Shown: piece by piece, positions 18,636 through 27,708 of the stretch
Layout of the letters: the number at the start of each line of letters is the position of its first letter
How positions within the stretch are numbered: position 1 is the first letter of the stretch
Made by a program: the position numbers and the translations under genes
NCBI GenBank assembly: GCA_041744075.1
Contig: JBGTLQ010000344.1
Coordinates: forward strand, 48,015-112,014
Reading direction: 5' to 3'
Length of the DNA: 64,000 nucleotides
Source: JAJTZA01 sp041744075
Lineage (GTDB): Bacteria > Verrucomicrobiota > Verrucomicrobiia > Chthoniobacterales > Terrimicrobiaceae
Notes under the pieces: generated by a model
The model's input: the letters and a program-made list of their open reading frames with translations, nothing else
The model's database searches: none
What the model was told of the DNA's origin: nothing

Positions 18636-18741
18636 GGGGTTCAACGTTCAGCTTAATACTTTTTCCCTGAAAGCCAAGTACGGGTAATAGGTTGCGCGAG
18701 TTGGAACTGGGATTGCTGTCCGATTCCCGAATTCTAATGGC

Positions 18742-20211
18742 ATGGTATCGCCCTCCAGTCGTCTGAATGTCCTTTGGATCACCTGCGATGAAATGCGGTG
18801 GGATGTTCTTCCGGAATGCGGGAATGGATTCACCTCCCTCCCGGCCGCTTCCCGCCTGGCTGAGGAAGGGTGTCTTTTCCCGCAGACGTTCTGTCAGATC
18901 CCCAAATGTGTGCCCAGCCGTTGCAGCATGTTAACCGGAAGGTATCCCCACGTGGATGGATTCCGCACCCTGAGAGGGAGGCGGCCATCAACACCCTCGC
19001 CGTATTGCTCAGTGAACGACTTTTTTGCTCTGACGGAAGGGATTCCCAATCTGATTCCGCTGGTTCGTGAGGCGGGTTACCGCACGTGCCTGCTTGGCAA
19101 AAACCATGTGGTGGATTGGAACCTTCATCGAGACTGGTTCGACAAAACGCCCGCATGGGATTTTGAGAGGCTCCCGAAACAGGAGTCAAATTCGCTGTTG
19201 AGGCGCGCCGGGTATGCTGGAGAAGTACCCGCCGACTTCCCCTTGGATCGGCACATGGATGCGGTGACCGCTCAAGAGGCCATCAATTTTATTAAGGAAG
19301 CTGATCAGCGTCCTTTCTTTGCGCTCGTTGACATGAGCCTGCCACACCCCTGCTACCACACATTCGGCAGCATGCCGGTGAGCCGGCGACCCCTAGACGA
19401 AATCCCTCTCCCCCCGGTCGGCAGGCTGGAAGCCATGCCCTTTGTTGAACAGGCTCTGCGTCGCAGCAAAAATCTTGAAGGTTTGTCTGACATGGACCGG
19501 CGGCTCATCCGGCGGGCCTATTGGTCGATGTGTGAGTTTGCGGATCGTCAAGTGGCAAAAGTCTTGGAAGCTCTTGATGAAGGTGGGCAGGCAGAAAATA
19601 CGTTGGTGATCTACACTGCCGACCATGGGGACTTTGCGGGGGACCACAATTGCTTTGAGAAGTGGGACACGAGCTTTCTTGAAGGCATTGTGCGGGTGCC
19701 ATTTCTATTGAGGCTTCCTGGCCGGGTTTCTGCCGGATCGTCATTTTCCGAGATGGTCGAGCTCATTGATTGTTTCCCGACGATTTTGGAGGCGATTGGG
19801 GAGCCCGTGCCGGGTTATGCGCAAGGCCGCAGTCTTTGGCCGGTGCTGGAGGGGCGTGCTGAGAATTGGCGTGAAGAAGTTATTTGCCAGGGTGGCGTCG
19901 AGGCGGATGCGCTTTGCCGCGCCATGGCCGCGCACTCAAATGGGGCCGATCCAGTCAAGCAGCAGGTCCTCCTCGACAGCCCGGATTCTCTTGCCAAAGC
20001 CCGCATGATCCGCACACATCGCTGGAAATACATCCACCGCCTAAAAGGAGGCCACGAACTGTACGATCTCAAAAGCGACCCCCAAGAATTAAAAAATCTT
20101 GTTGATGATCCATCTTGCCAAGAGGTGCTCTCGGACCTTCGCACACGACTCATCAGCCGACTGATGGAGGCCGAAGCCAAGACTCCCGAGATTGGTGAGC
20201 TTTATGCTTGA
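18742..20211 (+). CDS. S1 sulfatase (choline-sulfatase/arylsulfatase-like)
   Basis: A 489-residue sulfatase without a signal peptide. The formylglycine motif CVPSRCSMLTGR occupies residues 56-67, metal ligand Asp lies in LWITCDEMRWD at about 16, and the second metal site is in YTADHGDFAGDHNCFEKWDTSFLEG. The C-terminus has the usual HELYDLKSDPQELKNL. It is divergent from the LacI gene with 106 bp between the starts. Family S1 hydrolyses sulfate esters; the substrate here is unknown, but three sulfatases in 15 kb argue for a heavily sulfated polysaccharide. No formylglycine-generating enzyme is in the window. Confidence 0.9.
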   Translation: MVSPSSRLNVLWITCDEMRWDVLPECGNGFTSLPAASRLAEEGCLFPQTFCQIPKCVPSRCSMLTGRYPHVDGFRTLRGRRPSTPSPYCSVNDFFALTEGIPNLIPLVREAGYRTCLLGKNHVVDWNLHRDWFDKTPAWDFERLPKQESNSLLRRAGYAGEVPADFPLDRHMDAVTAQEAINFIKEADQRPFFALVDMSLPHPCYHTFGSMPVSRRPLDEIPLPPVGRLEAMPFVEQALRRSKNLEGLSDMDRRLIRRAYWSMCEFADRQVAKVLEALDEGGQAENTLVIYTADHGDFAGDHNCFEKWDTSFLEGIVRVPFLLRLPGRVSAGSSFSEMVELIDCFPTILEAIGEPVPGYAQGRSLWPVLEGRAENWREEVICQGGVEADALCRAMAAHSNGADPVKQQVLLDSPDSLAKARMIRTHRWKYIHRLKGGHELYDLKSDPQELKNLVDDPSCQEVLSDLRTRLISRLMEAEAKTPEIGELYA

Positions 20212-20274
20212 GATGGTGTTGATAAAATCGCCTTAAAGCGCGACCTTGTTTATAACTCAGGTTCTCCACGGATC

Positions 20275-20637
20275 ATGAAAACATTGATACCCATCCTACT
20301 GGCCGTTATCGCGATCACATGCGAGGCCAAGGCCCAGTTCGTTTTTGGGAGTTGGCGGCCCGCTCCGACTGTTTGTTTTCAGCCCACTCGCCCCGCCGTT
20401 TGTTGGGGAGTCAATCGGTGGAGTTCTCCAAGTTGGGGATGGAATAACGGTTGGAACAATTTCGGTTGGGGAGCAAGTGGGGTGTTTATCACTTATGAAT
20501 CTCCCCGTGCGGTCACCTCATCCGGTTTTGGGACGCTCAAGGTTCCAGAAACCCGGATCCACCGAGTCCCACCGCCCATTCAACTTACTGAGCCGATTGT
20601 GATCCATGAGGGCGCATCATTTCGTTGGAGGCGTTGA
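20275..20637 (+). CDS. small secreted Trp/Asn/Gly-rich protein
   Basis: A 120-residue protein with a clear signal peptide (MKTLIPILLAVIAITCEAKA, then Q). The mature part is unusual in having ten or so Trp residues clustered in a W-G-W-N-N-G-W-N-N-x-G-W segment and two Cys. The C-terminal half is Pro-rich and ends in FRWRR. No family is recognised. Trp/Asn/Gly-rich segments of this kind occur in small envelope proteins, which fits export. It sits 63 bp after the sulfatase stop but its own promoter cannot be excluded. Confidence 0.6.
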   Translation: MKTLIPILLAVIAITCEAKAQFVFGSWRPAPTVCFQPTRPAVCWGVNRWSSPSWGWNNGWNNFGWGASGVFITYESPRAVTSSGFGTLKVPETRIHRVPPPIQLTEPIVIHEGASFRWRR

Positions 20638-20813
20638 GCGCGTTTTTGAAGGTTTTCTAAGCATGAGGCCATCCGTGGGCGGGGTCACCTGCGATACATG
20701 ACCAAAGAAATTCATTACCAACCAGTGAGACAGGTCTCGCTGAGGGAGCGTGAATTTTTGCTTCATACGTCCATGATATGCTTTCCTTCACTCTAAAGAA
20801 CAACCCGTCGATC

Positions 20814-21623
20814 ATGCCCAAACGTCCAAGGGTTTTGGTGACCGGAGCGGCTGGGAATATCGGAAGCTATTTTGTGAAAGAGTCAGGAGATCGTTATGAC
20901 CTGCGATTGTTTGTCCACACCCTTGATGAACGAGCGAAGGCCCTGAGCCAATTTGGAGAGGTGATAAACGGTGACCTTTCCGATGCGGAAACAGCTAGGA
21001 AGGCCTGTGTGGGAATGGATGTTGTCCTGCACCTTGCGGGGGTCCCTGATGCCTTTGCAAAATGGGATGCTCTCCTGCCGGCGAATATCCACGCGACGCA
21101 CCATCTGTTTACTGCTGCAGCGGAGGAGGGCTGCAAAAAAATCATTTTTGCTTCTTCCATCCATGCCGTCTCGGGATATCCAGCGGGGGTGCAGGTTAAA
21201 ACCACGGATCCCGTGAATCCTGGCGATCTCTATGGCGTGACCAAATGTTTCGGCGAAGCGATTGGGAGGTATCTTTCCACTCAGAAGGGCATCGCTTTTT
21301 TAGCTCTGCGTATCGGTGCGTTCCAACCTTCTGATGCGCCTGCGAAGGGTGGCTCCATGGCCAATGCCGATGGTTTTGTTTCCCGTCGAGATCTCCAACA
21401 ACTGATCGAACTCTGCTTGGATGACCAAAAACTCCAATTTGCGATTTTCCAAGCCCTTAGCGGCAACACCTTCAATCGCATGGATATCTCCGACGCCACC
21501 GAACTGCTCGGTTATACCCCCAAGGATGACTTTTTTGAAAGTCATCCAGAGCTTCAAGAGACAGGAATCAGCACCGAAGTCCGTGCTCACAATCTTTCAG
21601 ATAAGCCATTGACAAGTACGTGA
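20814..21623 (+). CDS. NAD(P)-dependent epimerase/dehydratase, uronate-dehydrogenase-like
   Basis: A 269-residue Rossmann-fold SDR enzyme from ATG 20814; an in-frame ATG at 20778 would add 12 poorly conserved residues. It has the nucleotide motif TGAAGNIGSYF, the VVLHLAGVPD segment, catalytic FASSIHA and the YGVTK active-site pair. The compact length and the pattern near the C-terminus resemble uronate dehydrogenases, which oxidise hexuronic acids to aldarolactones, though related sugar epimerases are possible. An alginate-lyase-family protein is encoded 10 kb downstream, which fits uronic acid use. Its stop overlaps the GTG of a 35-residue membrane peptide. Confidence 0.78.
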   Translation: MPKRPRVLVTGAAGNIGSYFVKESGDRYDLRLFVHTLDERAKALSQFGEVINGDLSDAETARKACVGMDVVLHLAGVPDAFAKWDALLPANIHATHHLFTAAAEEGCKKIIFASSIHAVSGYPAGVQVKTTDPVNPGDLYGVTKCFGEAIGRYLSTQKGIAFLALRIGAFQPSDAPAKGGSMANADGFVSRRDLQQLIELCLDDQKLQFAIFQALSGNTFNRMDISDATELLGYTPKDDFFESHPELQETGISTEVRAHNLSDKPLTST

Positions 21624-21727
21624 TCGCGTTCGGCTCCACCCTGATTGCCCTGCTGATCCTTACCCTATTGCGAATCTTGGAATCGAAGTTGGTAAAAAAT
21701 CAATCAGAGCCCGGCAACGACGATTAG
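21620..21727 (+). CDS. 35-residue single-span membrane peptide
   Basis: A short frame starts with GTG overlapping the upstream stop (GTGA), the standard sign of translational coupling. The peptide has one hydrophobic span (FGSTLIALLILTLLRIL) followed by a charged tail (ESKLVKNQSEPGNDD). The topology would be N-terminus outside or in the membrane with the tail in the cytoplasm. No family is recognised. Its coupling to the dehydrogenase suggests a small partner or regulator of it, or an independent membrane peptide; the short length leaves some chance it is not translated. Confidence 0.5.
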   Translation: MIAFGSTLIALLILTLLRILESKLVKNQSEPGNDD

Positions 21728-21827
21728 TCGCCCCCTCAGCAAAGCGAATCATGAAGTCGTCCCTGAGCATCTAGTAAGACTATGACCTGACCTCTCCGCT
21801 CATGTTCCCGCGCGATAAGGTGTTGTT

Positions 21828-22418
<591 letters not shown>

Positions 22419-22440
22419 GTCGGAAACAAACCTATCAATC

Positions 22441-22484
22441 GCCTGCGGCGTACGATGTTCCATCCGTGCGCTGCAGGCCTTTTT
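22441..22484 (+). terminator. intrinsic terminator after the repeat protein
   Basis: A 14-bp stem with two G-T pairs (GCCTGCGGCGTACG at 22441-22454 with CGTGCGCTGCAGGC at 22465-22478) is followed by CTTTTT. It lies 22 bp after the stop codon of the repeat-protein gene. Confidence 0.85.
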
Positions 22485-22735
22485 ATGTCATTCCGACAGC
22501 AAGTCGGAAGACAGCCTGTAAATCTCCCGAAGAGGAAGTTGAGTTAACAGAAGGAAACAAAGGAAACAAAGAGTCAGGGACTTATGAAAAGTTTCAGCTC
22601 GTCTAGGAAATGGCCCAGAATTGAGGCATGATTTCGACGTAGATCTGGTTGGTATGAAGACAGCAGGAGATCTAAATTCTCCATCAATTTTGTTTGACCA
22701 CTTTGTATGAAAAAGTAGGAGTTGGCGTCATAACC
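22485..22735. other. non-coding gap before the GH95 gene
   Basis: Together with the terminator this makes a gap of 317 bp without a gene. It holds a perfect 7-bp hairpin (TTCCGAC at 22491-22497, GTCGGAA at 22503-22509, no T-run) and A-rich sequence around 22545-22575. The GH95 promoter must lie here, but I could not pick a convincing -35/-10 pair. Confidence 0.5.
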
Positions 22736-25030
22736 ATGATGCCTCCCACTCCTTCCTCCGCAGAATCCAATTTGGAATGGACGTTTCCGATTCCCCGCCC
22801 TCAGGCTGGCATCTTTCTTGGCAATGGGGTTCAGGGGGTCATGGTTTGGGGGGAGGAGAGCATTTGTCTGACGGTTGGGCGCGCGGGGTTTTGGGATCAT
22901 CGCGGCGGGGAACCGTTTCTGCCGAGAGCAACTTACAAGGAGTTACGGAGGGTTGTGGAAGCTGGGGATGCTTCGGCGCTGACCGGGCTGTTTTCTTCAG
23001 CAACAAGGCCCGGAGAACTTGCTCTCAAACCGAAGCAGTATGGATGCGGTCGCTTGGAAATGTCCTTCGGCAAGGACTGGGCTCCACAGCGAGGTGTTCT
23101 TTCGCTGGGCGAGGGTAAGTTGGTCATTGAGGTGGTTCATCGAACGGATCCCACCCGCCGTGGTCACGTGGAAATTGTTCAAGCGCGGTTGTCGGAGATG
23201 ATTCGTATCCGCTGGCATGGAGACCCGGATTTGGCTCCCTGCGTCGATGCGATTCCCGCGTGGGCTGCCATTGGCGGGGAACTGGAGAAAACAGGAATTG
23301 CACCACCGCAGGTGTGGGGTCAGGGGAATTTGGAAGGAGGGTTTTGTCAGACTCTTCCCGAAGATGACGCACTGGCTCTGGCTTGGCAAATGGTGGATGG
23401 TGACCAATTATTTTTGGCCACGGCGCTTGGTGCCGATCCGATTTCTGCGGCGAAGTCATTGGCCGGAGGCATGTCATGGAATCTGGAACGAGATCGCTCC
23501 GAGGCCTGGTGGAAGCAGTATTGGTCGGATGTGCCTCGGGTTCGATTGCCGGACCATTCTCTTCAGGAACTCTATGATTATGGGGTTTACCGGCAGGCGG
23601 GTCTGAATCCGCCGGAAGGTGTTGCCGCCACCTTGCAAGGGCCGTGGATGGAGGACACGCGTATCCCGCCGTGGAGTAATGACTATCATTTTAACATCAA
23701 TGTTCAAATGATCTACGGAGCCTGTTTGCCATCCAATCGTCCTGATCATTTTATCCCCTTGTGGGATTTGCTCAGGGCCTGGTTGCCCAGTTTGAAAAAG
23801 GCTGGCGAGGCGTTTTTCGAAACGCCGGGGGCCTGCATGTTACCTCACGCGGTGGATGATCGTGGTCAGGTTTCCGATCTGTTTTGGGCTGGCACGATTG
23901 ACCATGGGTGTCTGGCATGGACCGCGCTGATGGCATGGCAGCATTACCGGTTCACTTTGGACGAATCGATCCTGATGGAAATTGCCTGGCCGCTTCTGCT
24001 GGGATCTTTCGTTGGTTACCGCGCCATGCTGGAATGGCATGAGGCCGACAGGAAACCCGGCTACTGGTCGCTCCCGGTGAGCGTCAGCCCGGAGTTTGGA
24101 GGAAGCGAGCTGCAATCATGTCAGGGTCGGGATGCCAGCTTCCAGCTTGCGGCCTTGCATCGGGTTTTTGAAATTCTGCCACAAGCTGCGGAGCTTTTGG
24201 GGGAACCCATCGATTTGGCATGGCAGGAGGTTAAAGAACACTTGCCGCATTATACCGTGGTCGAGCTGCCTGATCGGGAGTGGAACACAGGTCGCAAGGG
24301 GATAGGTCTTTGGGAAGGACAGGCCCTGACATGCAGCCATCGCCACCATTCGCATTTGGCGGGGCTGTATCCGTTCGAAACGCTGAACATCGAAATGGAG
24401 GAACACCGGGACGTTCTCCTCCAGAGCCTTCGTTACTGGATCGAGACCGGACCCGGACGCTGGAGTGGTTGGTCCTTGCCATGGGCCTCCATGATTTGCT
24501 CGCGCGTGGGGCTCACTGATATGGCAACGTGGTGGTTGAGATTATATGAAGGCATTTATACCAACGTGGGTCGCGGCCCGCTCCATGATGCGGACATCGG
24601 CGGGTTTTCGCTGCTTGATTCAGGGATCACTCAAACCGAAAAATTCGCTCATCCACCCGATCACGAAAAATGCGAGATCATTCAATTGGATGGTGCGCTT
24701 GGATCGGTGAGCGCCATCTTGGAAATGCTTGTCCACACTTCAGCGGGGGTGCTTTTCATCCTTCCCAACTTGCCAAAAGGTTGGGAGAACGCGGCGTGTG
24801 AAGGAATCCGTGCTGAGGGGGCCTTCCTTGTTGATGCGTCATGGGAAAAAGGGCGGCTGTCCCGCATTCGAATTCAGAGTTTAAAAGGTGGTGACCTGCG
24901 GCTCCGTCACGGGTGGAATGGGTGCGAGTGCGGGAGGGTGAAAAACAGGGGGCAATTTTTTGAGAAATCCTGTGCTCTGGGAGAGATTCTTGATCTGTGT
25001 CCCAGTGAAGTTTTTCCGCACGGAGTCTGA
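22736..25030 (+). CDS. GH95-family alpha-L-fucosidase/galactosidase-like
   Basis: A 764-residue protein from ATG 22736 (ATG 22739 equally possible) without a signal peptide, close to the usual GH95 length. It shows an N-terminal beta-domain and an (alpha/alpha)6 barrel with NDYHFNINVQMIYGACL (the Asn pair that activates water in inverting GH95 enzymes), VSVSPEFGGSELQ (candidate acidic residue), a GLWEGQ segment and CSHRHHSHLAGLYPF. Members remove alpha-L-fucose or alpha-L-galactose. In a locus with sulfatases this supports degradation of fucose-containing sulfated glycans. It converges with the ADP-ribosylglycohydrolase gene, with 18 bp between stops. Confidence 0.85.
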   Translation: MMPPTPSSAESNLEWTFPIPRPQAGIFLGNGVQGVMVWGEESICLTVGRAGFWDHRGGEPFLPRATYKELRRVVEAGDASALTGLFSSATRPGELALKPKQYGCGRLEMSFGKDWAPQRGVLSLGEGKLVIEVVHRTDPTRRGHVEIVQARLSEMIRIRWHGDPDLAPCVDAIPAWAAIGGELEKTGIAPPQVWGQGNLEGGFCQTLPEDDALALAWQMVDGDQLFLATALGADPISAAKSLAGGMSWNLERDRSEAWWKQYWSDVPRVRLPDHSLQELYDYGVYRQAGLNPPEGVAATLQGPWMEDTRIPPWSNDYHFNINVQMIYGACLPSNRPDHFIPLWDLLRAWLPSLKKAGEAFFETPGACMLPHAVDDRGQVSDLFWAGTIDHGCLAWTALMAWQHYRFTLDESILMEIAWPLLLGSFVGYRAMLEWHEADRKPGYWSLPVSVSPEFGGSELQSCQGRDASFQLAALHRVFEILPQAAELLGEPIDLAWQEVKEHLPHYTVVELPDREWNTGRKGIGLWEGQALTCSHRHHSHLAGLYPFETLNIEMEEHRDVLLQSLRYWIETGPGRWSGWSLPWASMICSRVGLTDMATWWLRLYEGIYTNVGRGPLHDADIGGFSLLDSGITQTEKFAHPPDHEKCEIIQLDGALGSVSAILEMLVHTSAGVLFILPNLPKGWENAACEGIRAEGAFLVDASWEKGRLSRIRIQSLKGGDLRLRHGWNGCECGRVKNRGQFFEKSCALGEILDLCPSEVFPHGV

Positions 25031-25048
25031 ATTTGCAGCGACCCTTTG

Positions 25049-26491
25049 TCATCCCTCAAGGCTGGCAGGGTGGGGGATTTCTTCGGATGACCATTGGCAG
25101 AGGTGGAAATTCGAGTGTGCGAGGATCACCGTGGCTTGTTGGTCTTCATCGTGCGAGGTCAGCTCGAGCCGGATATGGTGAGATCCTGTGCCAGGAGACA
25201 CCGTGACCTGGGCCTGTGTCGGGCAACGATGAGGTGCCGGGACATAGGGTAACCCCGGAGGGCACTCTACCACTAGAGTGTCATTGATGAAAAGTTTCGC
25301 ACCCTCAGGCGCGAGACAAGTGATCAGCTTTGAATCCGAGTTTGTATCCTCCCAAATCCACCTCGCGCCGCCAGCCCGCTTCACTTCGGCAGGCAGCTCG
25401 CCATTCGCCCACAGGGCTGGTTCCCCCAACAAGGAAACGAGCTCTATGGTAGCCGGCAGGCCGACAAGATCAGGTTCGCCTGGCTTCTGTTCCCACACTG
25501 AGCCGCTCCAAGATTGGGCTTCCAATCGGCCGATCAGTGCAATGGTTCGATCTGTCAACTCGCCAAGGCTGCGTGGTGGTGTAATGCCCTGTATGCCGGG
25601 GCCGACAAATACGCCTTCTCCAATAGGCTCGATCCATCGGGTGGGGATTCCTTCCTCTCCAAGAAGGAATCCCAGCGTTGCCCCCACCGTGGCGGCGGTG
25701 CAATCCGTGTCATAACCACCATTCACTGCAAGCAGAATGCTTTTTTCAAAATCAGATTCCCCGTAAAGAAGCGCCCAGATGGTTAGGGCCACATTCAATG
25801 GTGCGTGGGTGAAATTGTCATTCCCGTGATTCTCCAACAATTGTTTCCAACAATCCCATTCGGAGAGACCCTTGCCATGGGCCTCCCGAACAAAACGGAT
25901 CGCTGCAGCGGTTTCCGTGTGATGAGCGAGGTATCGCCAAGCCAGTTCGATGGCATCCAGCAAGGGAATTCCACCAAGGATCGCGCTTTGCATGACAGCA
26001 AAGAAGACCTCGCCTGCTATGCCTTCCACTCCGTGGTCGAGGGACGCATCCATGGCCGCATAATGGGCCGCACTGCCGGGATCGCCTGGAAAGAGACACG
26101 CCCAGATTTCTGAGCGGATGGGTGCCCCCATAGCCGCATGAAAGGGGTTTTCAAAGGTACCCACGTTTTGCAGCGGAACGCCACGACGCAAATTCCAACG
26201 CGTGCGGCCATACTCGTCCCACATGTAGTGAATATGATCCAGCCAAGCCTTTGCGAAATCGGATTGGGTCAGAGTCGATCCGTTGTTTTCGACCAAATGT
26301 AGCCAGACTAACTGAAGCTCAAGATCGTCATTCGGAGGGGCAATTGTTGGAACGGGATCGTAAAACAAAAAGTGCAGACGCTCCATTTTTCCTTCAGCAG
26401 GCAGGCCCAGCGTCCCACCAATCGATTTGCCAAGCCAACACCCGTAAACGCGGTTTTTCAGTTCAGTTTTGGGAGAAAGTGTCAGCAGCAT
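25049..26491 (-). CDS. ADP-ribosylglycohydrolase-family protein with extra C-terminal domain
   Basis: A 480-residue protein. Residues 10 to about 330 form the all-helical ADP-ribosylglycohydrolase / DraG-like fold: GCWLGKSIGGTLG, NDDLELQLVWL (metal ligands) and GGYDTDCTAATVGATLG (metal ligands). About 150 further residues form a beta-rich extension not typical of DraG. Known members remove ADP-ribose from proteins or hydrolyse related N-glycosidic bonds, but many unstudied members occur in carbohydrate loci. It is divergent from the GntR-type regulator, which suggests co-control with glycan genes rather than a role in ADP-ribosylation. Confidence 0.8.
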   Translation of the reverse strand: MLLTLSPKTELKNRVYGCWLGKSIGGTLGLPAEGKMERLHFLFYDPVPTIAPPNDDLELQLVWLHLVENNGSTLTQSDFAKAWLDHIHYMWDEYGRTRWNLRRGVPLQNVGTFENPFHAAMGAPIRSEIWACLFPGDPGSAAHYAAMDASLDHGVEGIAGEVFFAVMQSAILGGIPLLDAIELAWRYLAHHTETAAAIRFVREAHGKGLSEWDCWKQLLENHGNDNFTHAPLNVALTIWALLYGESDFEKSILLAVNGGYDTDCTAATVGATLGFLLGEEGIPTRWIEPIGEGVFVGPGIQGITPPRSLGELTDRTIALIGRLEAQSWSGSVWEQKPGEPDLVGLPATIELVSLLGEPALWANGELPAEVKRAGGARWIWEDTNSDSKLITCLAPEGAKLFINDTLVVECPPGLPYVPAPHRCPTQAQVTVSPGTGSHHIRLELTSHDEDQQATVILAHSNFHLCQWSSEEIPHPASLEG

Positions 26492-26530
26492 GATTGAAAA
26501 ATATAATAGTTTTAAAAAAATAACATCTTT

Positions 26531-26543
26531 TTATTGACAATAA
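26531..26543. promoter_or_regulatory. 13-bp palindrome, candidate operator
   Basis: TTATTGACAATAA is a perfect 6-1-6 palindrome in the AT-rich 77-bp gap between two divergent genes, 25 bp before the ATG of the GntR-type regulator. Its place and symmetry suit an autoregulatory operator for that regulator. It overlaps a TTGACA sequence, which could serve as a -35 element. Confidence 0.5.
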
Positions 26544-26568
26544 CTGATTTATTGCGATTTTGGACGCC

Positions 26569-27669
26569 ATGGTTCGTTCCCCTAAAAAAACTCATGCGGT
26601 TTACACCCGGTTGCGGGAGGAAATTATTGCAGGCACGCGGGCTGCTGGCTCCAAGATGCCAAACGAAACGGAGCTTGCGCGGCAGTTCGATTGCAGTCTT
26701 GGCACTGTGAGCAAGGCGCTGGCAGTTCTGGTGCATGAAGGCTTTGTGGAACGTAAGGCTCGCGCAGGAACTACAGTCATCTACGGAACCGATAAAACCT
26801 CCGGAAGTCATAGCCAACTCGATGCTTTTGCCTTCATTTACCCAAGTGAGCAACACGAGGGGATCTGGCGAACAGTCAAAGGGTTTCAAGATGCTGCGCG
26901 CGAAGCGGGACGCCGGGTGGTCATGCTGACAACGGGACTCGATTATCAGAAGGAGACTGAGTTTATTGCTCGCCTGCCAGAGTTCGATGTCCGGGGGGCC
27001 GTGGTTTATCCGATTATTCCAAGCCCCAAGGAACTCGTGCATTTTTCGCAGCTCTTGGTTGAATCCAAGTTCCCGATCGTCTTGGCAGAAGTGAATTTAC
27101 CAGGTCTCGGTTGCAGTTCTGTAGCAATCGACGGGTTTCATGCGGGTTGCACCATGACAAGACATATGATCAGTCGCGGGGCAAAACGCATTGGGTTTTT
27201 CTCCAACTTTGCATGGGCTCCCTTCATGCGTGACCGATACCAAGGTTACCGCTGGGCTTTGGAGGAAGCAGGTATGGGGGAACCGGCAGGCGGGGTCTTT
27301 CTGGAGTGCGCCATGCATCCTAATTTCCAGGACCCTTTGGCCGAGCCCACCGCCCTCGCCATGAGATATTTCAAAGAGGCAGGAAAATTGGACGCCGTGG
27401 TGTGTGCAGACGATTTCCTTGCCCTTGGCTGTATTGCCGCCGCCCAAGAGCGGGGTTGGCGCGTGCCTGACGATCTAATGGTCAGCGGAGTTGATGATTG
27501 CAGCGTGCTGGCTGCCAGTCACGGCATCCCTCTGACAACCTACCGCATTCCCTTCGAAGAGATGGGGCGTGAGTCCTTCGCCATGCTGAATCAAATGTTG
27601 AACTCACCTTCAACCCAGTCCCGAGAGCACCAAATTCGCGGAGAGATCGTCATTCGAAAAAGCACATAA
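26569..27669 (+). CDS. GntR-type regulator with LacI-like sensor domain
   Basis: A 366-residue regulator from ATG 26569 (a TTG nine bases upstream is less likely). Residues 8-75 are a GntR winged helix: VYTRLREEIIAGT, GSKMPNETELARQFDCSLGTVSKAL, GFVERKARAGTTV. Residues from about 85 form a periplasmic-binding-protein-like sugar sensor, the AraR-type arrangement, rather than the FadR or HutC partner domains. It lies 40 bp before a PEP-CTERM gene on the same strand and divergent from the ADP-ribosylglycohydrolase gene. The likely ligand is a mono- or oligosaccharide from the glycan being degraded. Confidence 0.9.
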   Translation: MVRSPKKTHAVYTRLREEIIAGTRAAGSKMPNETELARQFDCSLGTVSKALAVLVHEGFVERKARAGTTVIYGTDKTSGSHSQLDAFAFIYPSEQHEGIWRTVKGFQDAAREAGRRVVMLTTGLDYQKETEFIARLPEFDVRGAVVYPIIPSPKELVHFSQLLVESKFPIVLAEVNLPGLGCSSVAIDGFHAGCTMTRHMISRGAKRIGFFSNFAWAPFMRDRYQGYRWALEEAGMGEPAGGVFLECAMHPNFQDPLAEPTALAMRYFKEAGKLDAVVCADDFLALGCIAAAQERGWRVPDDLMVSGVDDCSVLAASHGIPLTTYRIPFEEMGRESFAMLNQMLNSPSTQSREHQIRGEIVIRKST

Positions 27670-27708
27670 AAAAAGCACCCAACCGCTCACGTTCCAATCC
27701 CAAAACAC

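Noticed and set aside
20728..20739. Short inverted repeat GAGAC-AG-GTCTC before the dehydrogenase gene
   Set aside because: Five-base arms are expected by chance in a window of this size and no other signal supports it.
26534..26562. TTGACA as a sigma-70 -35 element for the GntR-type regulator
   Set aside because: No acceptable -10 sequence lies at 16-18 bp before the start codon; the palindrome reading is better supported.
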